From the NCBI GenBank assembly GCA_024509875.1, contig JAMPIV010014148.1, positions 248,001 to 312,000 of the forward strand: a stretch of 64,000 nt of DNA, written 5' to 3'. Both the position numbers and the translations under genes were made by a program. The notes beneath the pieces were generated by a model. The model had not been told where the DNA came from, ran no database searches, and worked only from the letters and a program-made list of their open reading frames with translations. This DNA is from Oreohelix idahoensis (lineage: Eukaryota; Mollusca; Gastropoda; Stylommatophora; Oreohelicidae). Positions 1 through 8,770 of the stretch are shown here, piece after piece. Position 1 is the stretch's first letter; each line of letters opens with the position of its first letter.

Positions 1-1691
1 ATTTTAAAGTGAAAATGTTTATATGGACATTTACACTGCTTGAAATTGTAAGTATTATACTTAAAATGTACATCATTTCTTTCATCTTTCCCTCCCCGCT
101 CCGTATGGAACTTGGGACTACTTTCTGCTTTTAGTTCTAATTAAGAAACTAGCAATAAAGCGATCACCAGCCCGTGCAGTGGTGGTTCAGGAATCATCAT
201 TCTATACGCTGAGGTTGCCAGCCTCAAAGGACCTGGACATCCACGAACGATTTTCATGTATTAAAATTCACACGGCAATTTACATATATATGTTAGTTCA
301 CATGTTAGGGATATAAAATGTAAAACGACAACTTACGCCAATCCTGGCTCACAGACGTTTTGCTCAGATGAATAAAAAAGACTCGAATCGGCCTCTAACA
401 CGCGTCTGGGGTGTTGTTAATTTCGTGTTGTCCTTCAGTGTCCCCAGTCCCGTTTTCTTTATTTAATATGAAAGAGATTTCCTGGGCTTTGAAAGTCCGT
501 CCAAAATTATCCAATAAAAGATGTCCGGTATGTTAAGAAGGGATTCTGAATTCTAGGCTATACTTCTAGCAAGGTCTAGGATCTTGGCAAGCGATCTTCA
601 CAGTGGAATAACACTGAAACGAGTCAGGTTATATTCCTGGTCTCCCACGCATCTGTTGCTTATGGAGTTAAATAAACGCTCCAATCATTTTCAAACAGGC
701 GGGTGAGGGTGTGGTACTTTCAAAATATTCCATGTGAAATAAGGTGCGTACAGCAAAAGGTCACGTATTACTATATATGGCCATAAGATATACGATGCCT
801 TGCGTACGGACTCGAGAACATGTCGTTAACCTCATATGACAACGTGTTCCAAAAGTAACAATTCATTACTTTATCAGAAAGTAATCTTTTATCGGTGTCT
901 GTCCATAAGTTGTCTCCCCGTATTCCAAGCTTTGGTGATGCGCATACCCGTCTTTTCGGTGATTAGGCAGATATCGCTGGGCGATGTACGTGTTAATCTG
1001 TAGCGGCCAAGCTTGGTACAAGGGAATTTTACCTACCTGCCTCTGGTAATATTATCTCTACCTCTCCTTGCAAATGTGAGGTGTTTATCATCCGCAAGGA
1101 GTATCAGATAACAGACAAGACACAATATACTGAAAGTAGTGAAAGAATACTTGAAAATATAACCTATCTGCTACATAGTATAGAAAGAAAGAAAGTGCGA
1201 CATTTGAAAGCACGCAATAAAAGTGATTAACTAATGTACATCTTCACCAGCCACTAATGTTGGCATCATTCACGATTTATTATGATGACGATTCCACATT
1301 GCGTTATGATTGTTTGAATTTTCGGTTATTGTTACACCTACACTCATACATGTGATTTAACTATTATGCCCATTTATCTATTGTATACCATTGTCAGTTG
1401 ATTATCATGTTTCAATTCCTTACATTGTTTCCGGTTATTGTTATACCGGCGTAGTCATTTTTTTATTATGAGACGTACCTATTATGCCCATACTTTGCCA
1501 TCAAGCTTTGTGGTTCTATTTCCAAAGGTTCCATTTATTTTTTTCATCACCCACTTCAGTGAAGTGTAGGATGACAGCCATTTTGGGCATCCGCCATATT
1601 TTATGTGCGCCCGCCATTTTTTTGGGTGTGGCCAGCTTTCCTTGGCGACGTTAACTCGCTGTCATGTTATATCATGTTTTATGATTCGCAT
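1..1691. other. No gene seen; AT-rich unassigned sequence
   Basis: I find no reading frame resembling a known protein on either strand. Around 1318-1375 and 1428-1497 two blocks resemble each other (both run from 'tcggttattgtta' to 'tattatgccca'), which suggests an old local duplication. The stretch may be internal sequence of the D-family LTR element whose 3' junction lies at 2135/2136, but I cannot show that. Confidence 0.4.
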
Positions 1692-1790
1692 ATGTTTGAA
1701 AGAAATTGATGACTATCAACCCGTATGTTTGAGAGATATTGATGACTATCAACTCATATGTTTGAGAGATATTGATGACTATCAACCCAT
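1692..1790. repeat. 33-bp tandem repeat, three units
   Basis: Three consecutive 33-bp units begin at 1692, 1725 and 1758, each starting atgtttga and ending gactatcaac plus three bases. The unit is a multiple of three, so one plus-strand frame reads an 11-residue repeat (CLRDIDDYQP-like). The surrounding open frame is only 67 codons with no recognisable domain, so I treat this as a minisatellite and not a gene. Confidence 0.8.
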
Positions 1791-2092
1791 AAAAACGGTT
1801 TGCTAGTTTATTGATGATTGTTCAGTTACTGTTCTATTTTTGCCTATATATATTTTTGCCACTTATTAGTACTAGTTGTAGCTACCATGTCCTCCCTAGT
1901 TCTTCCATGTGTCCCTCGATTATGTTATGTCCATTAGTCCCTACCCCTTAATATTTCCATATTGAAATGTTATTGGTATCTTTTCACCCGTCCTTCCCTT
2001 CTATTGATTATTGTATTCCTTCCGACATGATTTCTGGTGGGATACATGAACCCCAATATCTTTTAGAGTTAGTAATTTTTTTTAGGGAATAA
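1791..2092. other. No gene seen
   Basis: Pyrimidine-rich AT-rich sequence without a supportable coding region. It immediately precedes the D-family internal/LTR junction and is probably part of that element's internal region. Confidence 0.3.
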
Positions 2093-2800
2093 AGTGTCTC
2101 CCTTCCGGGATACGCTTTAGTGGCCCCAAGGCGTATGTGACAGTATGGACTACTACGTCGGATCAGCACTAAGGTGCTGCCATTTTATTAGAGTTAGGGT
2201 AAGAATACTTAAGCAAGATTTAACACTAAGTATTTTAGCGTGACTAATTAGTAAATAAACACTAGCCACAAATCCTATGAGTCATTCAATCATGGTAAAC
2301 ATAAAATGACATCATCAGAAATTGGGGTTGTAGCGATACAGGTAGGACGGACGTGATTGTTTTTTTCTGAAGGGGGTTAAGTGAGTGGTTTTTGAGCACG
2401 GGACGATGGCTGCAGTTTTTTGGTTTTCACCATCTTGTAAGTCCGATTGCTGTGTGATATTTCATGGGATGACTAGTTTGTATACCACACAAGAATATGT
2501 ACTTATGAACCCGTTTGAAGTTATCAGAGTGTGTGTAGACATTAAATAAAGGTATTCATTCACATTTATACCAGCTTGGGCTTATTTTCCTGAGCGTCAG
2601 TAGGAAGTGTCCTTTGTTTACATCAGGTAATCGAGAAAAGTATGCTACCAAATTTTCTTTACGATCATACAGCCTACATCATAAAAACAGTACGAGTCTC
2701 CAAAAGAACTACCTGGGTTGTATTTCCAGTCACATCTGTAACTCACCATCTCTGGCGGTAGCCAGTAAAACAAATAATGAACATTGAAAAAGATACTGCC
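2093..2800 (+). mobile_element. D-family LTR retrotransposon fragment (3' internal end plus LTR)
   Basis: Positions 2093-2135 (gtctcccttccgggatac ... gtggcccc ... gcgta) match the sequence just before the right LTR of the D element at 54452-54488. They are followed at 2136 by TGTGACAGTATGG, matching that LTR's start TGTGACAGCATGG. Further on, 2740-2775 carries 'ccatctctggcgg', also found near the end of the D LTR (55390-55415) and, inverted, near 11760. An AATAAA lies at 2544-2551. The right edge is not resolved; I place it near 2800. No coding sequence is attached. Confidence 0.55.
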
Positions 2801-4332
2801 TCAAAATTTATTACCCTGTCACCGAACGTTTTATTTATCCCTTTCACACCCTGTCACACTTACAATCAGATGGCCTTGTGGAAAGAGTTATGTTATAACT
2901 CTATTTGTACAGTAAAATAGTTTCTTTCATTCTTTCCAATAAGGTGGTCTATTCCAGCAAGCTTAACATCTTCAAAATCTTTCCTAAAACTAACATCACA
3001 ATCTACACGTCCATCTGCTTTCATTTCACAATTTAATTGAGCTAACACAGGTTTGAATTCCCACCAAGAATTACACAATGATCTCACACACACATATCCA
3101 CTTCTATAAGGCACATATTAATAATATAATTATATATACATATGTAATTACTTTCTTTCTTACCCTCAAATACATGCAGACCGGCTTTTAATGGCTCTAC
3201 AGACTGTGTCACCCTGCAGATGGCAATGGAGTCTGGTAGTAGACGATTTCGCTCGTGTCTGAAGTTTGAATTTTGTGGCAAGTGTACGATTTGTACCTTC
3301 CGCCTTATATAGGTCAAGGTTTCACGTAAGAGAAAGAATCTAGACCATAGTATTTTGCAGACCAGGAAAAGTGAAAATCTTAGGCGTTCTAGTCTCTTTA
3401 TCTCTGAACGGTTTCCTTCATCCAAAGCTTATATTATTCTTAGGGCTAAGCTTCATCTATTGCATTATCTCTCTTATGTCTATATTAATCCGACTTTTCC
3501 CTGGAGCAGCCTAAACATGGCAAAGCACAACATGGTTCATGCATCTATGCCTTAAATACACATTTTCTCCGGTTCTACACCACTTCCAGTGAAGATCTAG
3601 CTATCTGCCAATAGCTCATGATCCCTACTTTCGAAGTGAGTCCTTCATTACCAACGTATACCGTTATTAACTGCACAGTGCCTTTCGAAAATTTGTCAAC
3701 ATCTACACTTTCTCGTTTTCCTACTAAAAGGCCTTAAAAATTATTTCAGCATTGCGTGACCCGAGCTGCCGTTTTGATTGGTTGTTTGGCTTTTCGGAAT
3801 TTATGTACGGTGTAATATTTTGAATGAGGCCAAACTAGGATTCAGACTTCATCACATATAGTCAATATCGACTTAATATTTTTTTAGAACCTGTAACTGA
3901 TTGAAAATGTCGAAAGAGCTTTATCTCGGAAAGTCGGACCGAATATGTTATGAAAGTTGGCAGTTCTGTTGAAGCCTAGAAATGTGTACTGTTCTGTACT
4001 AAACTATATATACCGTTCATGGGGTGCTTCTATCATGTTGTCTCTATAGTTATTAATGTTTAAAGTTGCACAAGGACTTTTGGGACACCCTGCATAAAAG
4101 ACCTTGTGGTCTGGTATAACTTTATTTTTTCATTGCCACTGGCATGATATTCAACAAATGAGTTAACACTGGAACTGTGTCCTTCTCACTTCTGCTAACA
4201 CTAAAATATTTATTGCCTAGAGCCACTCTCGTGTCTGGAGAGTTGTATTATCTTACGCCAAAAGTTAACGGAAAACATTACTTTAAGTAGGTAGGACATA
4301 TCAGGAGGCAGGTACAAAATAACGTACCAGAG
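2801..4332. other. No gene seen
   Basis: About 1.5 kb with several short open frames on both strands (for example 3084-3425 minus), none with a recognisable domain or composition distinct from the background. No terminal repeats or target-site duplications were spotted. Confidence 0.35.
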
Positions 4333-4445
4333 TGTTGATGGGGTCGTTTGTATATATGTCTCCATGGTTATTTTGTTTCCTACTAGAGTTACTTGCCTTT
4401 GTGCTAACTTCCTCTTCCTGTTCTCTTCCTCTTCCTGTTCCTGCC
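4333..4445 (+). mobile_element. E-family Gypsy LTR fragment (solo)
   Basis: Begins TGTTGATGGGGTCG and runs through the same roughly 100 bases as the LTR that follows the polypurine tract of element E (5626 downwards on the minus strand) and the fragment at 8473. Orientation is opposite to E. No gag or pol sequence adjoins it, so it is a solo or truncated LTR. The right edge is approximate because similarity fades in the cttcctcttcctg repeats. Confidence 0.6.
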
Positions 4446-5440
4446 TCCCAGCAGGAGGGAGCAAATGTTAGAAAACCATTACAGCCATCCTTTACTACGA
4501 AGACTACACAACATCTGACGTGTTTTGATTTCGGATACTTTGTTTTCTTCATTCAGATACTGTACGATACATCAAAAGTCAGAAAAATGCCCGAGTATAA
4601 CCATGGATAACTAACTAGCTAGCACTTTACCCTGGATGAGCTGAGTATAACCCGTGGTGTTAAGTCATAACTGGGTAGGACAGAGTAGGCTGTGCTGTGT
4701 TAAGAAAGATGAAGATATTACAGTTCAAGAAAGTTAACTTTTGTTATATTCGATTTTTCCTGATCAGTATTAAAATTATGCCCCTTTAGCCAATACTATC
4801 ACCGCTGTTATTTCTCAGTGCCTGGTGCTTAAGACGAAAGCTCGAAATTGCAGATTACCGAGTCGATTCCTCCTGTTTCGGTGGCGTGATAACAGTACAT
4901 GTTAATGGGTTCATCCTGCTAGCTCATAGACACAGGTAGTCCTTTCCAGCGCTTTGTATTTATCAACGCTGCACTGAGTTTAGGCACACAACTCTTCATC
5001 TCTCTCTCTCACTCTGCCTCTGTCTTCCTTACTCGTTCCTCTACTACCGTGAGGTGTAGAGATTTGGGAGAACGCCTTACTATCCTATCGGCTGTAAATC
5101 TGTCTCTCTCTTTTCTGTCAATTGCCCTATGATATAATCGAATGATCTTTATGGTTGAAAACCCGCCTCGCCACAAGAACGCATACATCCCTAAGAGGGA
5201 AAAAAGGAGATAGAGGCTGTAAGACAATTTAAAAAAAATTAATTAATGACCAAAAATGTCAACCGCTTGATGAGTTTTAACTAAGACATTTTGTGTTTAT
5301 AATTTTAGATAGCATCTTTGATTGCAGCTCTTTGCTTATGATATTACCCCTCCTGTACACTGTAGGAGATATTAAATTTAATGTTGATATTTACTGTTGT
5401 GTATAGTAAATGTTGCTAAATGTAATGAGACGTGGCTAGC
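4446..5440. other. Unassigned, with a retroposon-like block at about 5025-5105
   Basis: No gene is supportable. The block 5025-5105 (accgtgaggtgtagag ... ctatcggctgt) is repeated at 8585-8665. There it is preceded by four 'ttac' units, which on the minus strand look like a short-repeat tail of a non-LTR retroposon. The rest shows nothing I recognise. Confidence 0.4.
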
Positions 5441-5626
5441 TGTCAAACATTCTCACATTATGAAGCATAATCACGAAGCCTGAACGCACTGGATACAACT
5501 CGACACGTTTAATCAACCATGTTATTAGAAGCAGAGAACAGGAAGAGGAAGTTAGCATAAGGGCAAGTAACTCTAGTAGGAAACTAAGTAACCATGGAGA
5601 CATATATACAAACGACCCCATCAACA
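5441..5626 (-). mobile_element. 3' LTR of Gypsy element E
   Basis: On the minus strand this starts TGTTGATGGGGTCG directly after a polypurine tract and ends ...GTTTGACA, so it has TG...CA ends and is about 186 bp. The start is firm because of the polypurine tract and because two other copies (4333, 8473) begin at the same base. The end at 5441 is a best guess from the TGTCAAA inverted match. Confidence 0.6.
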
Positions 5627-5639
5627 TCTCCCCTTCTTT
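5627..5639 (-). promoter_or_regulatory. Polypurine tract of element E
   Basis: Minus strand AAAGAAGGGGAGA abuts the LTR start TGTTGATG. In LTR retrotransposons this tract primes plus-strand DNA synthesis. It lies 75 bases past the stop codon of the E polyprotein at 5714, a usual spacing. Confidence 0.7.
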
Positions 5640-5713
5640 ATGAGTGAACAAAGTCATTCATCCAAGATGGTTTCTTTCGATCTCTTTGATGTCTCTTAGG
5701 GCTAGATGGTAAA

Positions 5714-7480
5714 TTAAGAATGTTTCTGTTCTTTGCCAGCTTTCCCAGGATTAGAAGTAGCTGGGGTTGAAGGATTAACTTCTGGAGGATTGGAACTGTT
5801 TAATTCAATAGTGTTCTCCATTTCTGTCAAAACAACTTGTTTCTCGGGTGGAAATGGAGAGGAGAAATCTATTTCCAGGTCTGCGGGATCAGGTGTGAAA
5901 TGTGTTGTTTTAGGTCTTAGATGGATTCTGTTTCTGACATATTGACCTCCATTCTCCCCTTCAACTAAATAAGATCTTTCAGAGAGCCTCTTATCAATCC
6001 TTCCAGGTTGCCAGTTTGGTTGTTCAGGGTCTTGATAGTAAAATGGCTGGTGAGACAGCTTGGGCAGTTTTATCATAATACGCCTTCACTGATCTGCCTC
6101 TCTTGCCTCTACTTTCAATAACTCTACTGTGAGATGCAACAGGTTTCACCGCAGAAGGTATCAGTGTACCTTCTTTGATCCTTAGCCGCCGACCGTCAAA
6201 GCAGTCAGTGGCCATCACGCCTAGTGGCGTCTTGTAGGGCAACAACAAATTGATTCCACTTTGCTCGGTCGGCGGCCATCCTTTGTACAGTGCCCCGACT
6301 CTGGTTCATTCTTTGCATCTCAGCCTCCACAGTCCTCCAGCAGGTTGTTTTTGGTCGGCCTCTCTCTTGTTTTCCTTCAGGGGTCCAAAGCATAGCTGTT
6401 CTTGTGATGGCATCGGGGTCTCTTCTGAGGACATGGCCAACCCAGCTCCAGCGTCTGCCAGCTATGATGGTGTGCATGTCCTCCTGCTTGCTCCGAGTAA
6501 GCAGATCTTGGTTGGTGATGGTATTCGGCCAAAAGATTGGGTGAATTTTTCTTAGACATGTTGTGTGAAAAGAGGACCATTTCGACATTTCCTTCTCTGT
6601 AACTCTCCAACATTCCTCACCATAGAGAAGCACAGAAAGCACACAGCTCTGATGTAATCTTAATTTTGTGTTTGTGCTGTATTGAGAGAACTTCCAGATG
6701 TTGTTTAGGCTAAAAAAGGCTGTTCTTGCCTTATTCATTCTGATGTCGATGTCTTTGCCTGCCCCGCCGTCTGGTGTTACTATGCATCCTAGGTATGTGA
6801 GGGTGTCTGTCTGTACTAGTTGCTGATTCCTTACTGATATGGGCTCAGGGTTGCTCACACTGAGCGTCATGACCTCTAACTTCTTTAAATTGATGTTCAA
6901 GCCCACCTGCTGGCTAAACTTATTAAGTCTATCCGTTTTTTCCTTGATGTGTTGATGTGAATGTGCTAGTAGTGCAATGTTATCTGCAAATTCCAGATCT
7001 TCCAATGTAGTAAATGTAGTCCATCTTATTCCTCTTGGACTGCCCTCTGTTGTCTGGCGCATCACCCAATCTATGTACCTATTAAACAGTATTTCTGCTG
7101 GACTTTGGTCAAACCCTTGTCTTTGCGTATTATGAAGTTCAAGTAGTGCCTCATATGCATCTGTATTGTTTTGAATGGTCTTTCTCATCATACCCTTGAT
7201 GAGTTGCACAGCAGATTCAGCTAATCCATTGGCTTTATGGTGACCTGGTGCTAATTTAACATGAAGTATTCCTCATCTATCAGTAAATGATCTGAACTTT
7301 GCAGACGTAAACTGAGTACCTGAGTCAGAGACAATAACTTTGGGAACACCGTAACGAGCAAAATGAGACTTCAATTTCCTGATGAACAACTGTGCTGTCA
7401 TTGTAGGTAAAAGTTGAAGAAGTAGTCAATCAGAACTAAATAATATCGACCTTGAGATGTCATCTCAATCCACAAGGTGT
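5714..7480 (-). pseudogene. Gypsy element E, integrase region of pol (K02A2.6-like), split by a LINE
   Basis: Read on the minus strand from 7480 down, the fragments give the integrase core of an ordinary Ty3/Gypsy element: QGRYYLVLIDYF, then VSDSGTQF (second catalytic Asp) near 7335, then HHKANGLAES (catalytic Glu) near 7235, then LLELHNTQRQGF and the FNR segment near 7080. After the LINE insertion the frame resumes at about 6190 with RRLRIKEGTLIPS and continues to a basic C-terminal tail (PFYYQDPEQPNWQPGRI ... HLRPKTT) ending at 5714. Breaks: a frameshift near 7400, a TGA near 7272, the LINE at about 6190-7075, and a further shift near 6075. Integrase is the last domain before the polypurine tract, so E has the usual RT-then-IN order, unlike A, B and C. 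Only the 3' part is present. Confidence 0.8.
6190..7075 (-). pseudogene. RTE-type LINE reverse transcriptase fragment, 5'-truncated, nested in E
   Basis: The minus-strand frame starting near IDWVMRQTTEGSPRGI and ending at 6205 is the C-terminal half of a non-LTR reverse transcriptase. It includes LEDLEFADNIALL (the catalytic FADD box, here FADN, so one metal-binding Asp is replaced), VGLNINLKK, LTYLGCIVTPDGG, SVLLYGEECWR and the C-terminal RRWSWVGHVLRRD ... EGKQERGRPKTT block typical of RTE/SR2-like elements. Endonuclease and N-terminal RT are missing, as expected from 5' truncation during target-primed insertion. It sits exactly between two halves of the Gypsy integrase tail and is fused in frame to it upstream, so the apparent 334-codon frame 6205-7209 is a Gypsy-LINE chimera and not a gene. 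The exact TSD could not be fixed. Confidence 0.8.
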
Positions 7481-7494
7481 CTTTTCTTGAGGCT

Positions 7495-7829
7495 ACGTAC
7501 ACCATCACCAGTAGTTTCACGTGTGAGTCGCGCAATGTCATTATACGATCATATGTAAACGTTGCTGCAAAACCTATATTGGTCAAACAGGCAAACGACT
7601 TGGCGACAGATTCAGCCAGCACTTGAATGACATCTCTCAGCAAAAATTCACACCAGTTGCCATACACTTTAAAGGTCCTGACCACCATGGTCCCATCGAC
7701 ATCCAGGTTACGGCGATCAGATCGTGCTCCTCTGACACTGCTAGCCGAGAACAGCTTGAGAACCGTCTTATCCACCGCATGGGGTGTCTAAAACCAGCTG
7801 GTCTTAACACTCTACACACCTTTGTCTGA
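7495..7829 (+). pseudogene. GIY-YIG endonuclease domain of a Penelope-like element
   Basis: From about 7535 the plus strand reads IICKRCCKTYIGQTGKRLG, then RFSQHLNDISQQKFTPVA, then QLENRLIHRMGCLKPAGLNT and a stop at 7829. The YIGQT-x-R-L core, the downstream Arg, and the Glu-centred segment followed by the P-x-GLN end are the pattern of the C-terminal GIY-YIG nuclease of Penelope-like retroelements, which nicks target DNA for reverse transcription. There is an in-frame TGA near 7522. The reverse transcriptase that normally precedes the domain is absent because the left side runs directly into the E remnant. A free-standing GIY-YIG gene is the alternative, but length and ending favour a truncated Penelope-like 3' end. 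Confidence 0.7.
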
Positions 7830-8472
7830 GGTCACCCTGTCCTCTCTTGTTCTATTTTGACTCTTTCCACTCTTATCCTATTTTTCTATTTTTCTGCCGC
7901 CCTCTAATAATATGTATGAATATATAATACACTGTTTTTAATATGTCTAGATTTTTTTTTATTATCTCCAACTCATTCTGTCCTCTTCTATTTCCAGTCC
8001 CCACTAATATTACGTTTGGGTAGCTTATTGTTCAGTTTCGTTTTTTAGTTTCTTAGTATGTATTGTGTACATCCGGTGGTGGCAGTCATTTCCTTTTCGG
8101 GCACGCACGTCCGTTCGCGGGCAGCAAATGCGTTAGGACTTCAGGGAAGTACCTAGTTTTAATTTTAATTTTGTAATATTTATTTAGGTTCTTAAGTGTC
8201 CTATCGTAACGTTGGCTATTTTCTGTGTCTTTTGTCCTCGTAAGACGAATCACCTTTTTCAGATTTTTTTTCTCACATCCATCCATAGATACCGTACTAT
8301 GCCGCAAAAACTATGAACTCCTGAGATCAAAGAATTATCTCATGATTGTGTTCGTGTTGTCTGTTCAGAACTGAAGGAGATGTTGGCTTTTATATAATTA
8401 TTTTAGGATAAAGGATTAAAAAAACGAAGAAAATAACAACGACAAAATAACAACAACAAACAATTTACTAAA
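7830..8472 (+). other. Non-coding; probable 3' UTR of the Penelope-like fragment, then unassigned
   Basis: The pyrimidine-rich start directly follows the GIY-YIG stop codon and is likely its 3' UTR. Beyond about 8050 I see nothing recognisable. The minus-strand frame 8086-8307 has no domain I can name. Confidence 0.3.
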
Positions 8473-8665
8473 TGTTGATGGGGTCGTTTGTATATATGTC
8501 TCCATGGTTACTTTGTTTCCTATTATAGTTATTTGCCCTTATGCTAACTTCCTCTTCCTGTTCTCTGCTTCTAATAACTTACTTACTTACTTAGTCGTTC
8601 TCCTTCTACCGTGAGGTGTAGAGGTTTGGAAGAGAGAGCTCCAGATTTCTATCGGCTGTCTTTCT
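8473..8665. mobile_element. E-family LTR fragment joined to a short-repeat retroposon tail
   Basis: 8473-8578 repeats the E LTR from TGTTGATGGGG to ...CTTCTAATAAC. At 8579 it runs into 'ttacttacttacttag' and then a block (8585-8665) that also occurs at 5025-5105. The junction inside the LTR and the tetranucleotide repeat suggest that a minus-oriented non-LTR retroposon with an (AAGT)n tail inserted there. Confidence 0.45.
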
Positions 8666-8766
8666 ACGCGGAAAATTAGAAACTACTATAACCGTGCTCG
8701 TGTTATGATTTCAAGACTGGGCACGGTATCCAATTAAGTATTATGTAACCGGGAGACTGTATACAA

Positions 8767-8770
8767 TTAA
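8767..8770. repeat. TTAA target-site duplication, left side of Kolobok-type element
   Basis: TTAA here is matched by TTAA at 11686-11689 on the other side of the element. A four-base TTAA target is used by Kolobok and piggyBac transposons. Confidence 0.7.

Noticed and set aside
4333..5626. Inverted pair of 100-bp repeats read as the TIRs of a 1.3-kb DNA transposon
   Set aside because: The right member directly follows a polypurine tract and a Gypsy polyprotein, and a third lone copy exists at 8473. They are LTRs of the E family that happen to be in opposite orientation.
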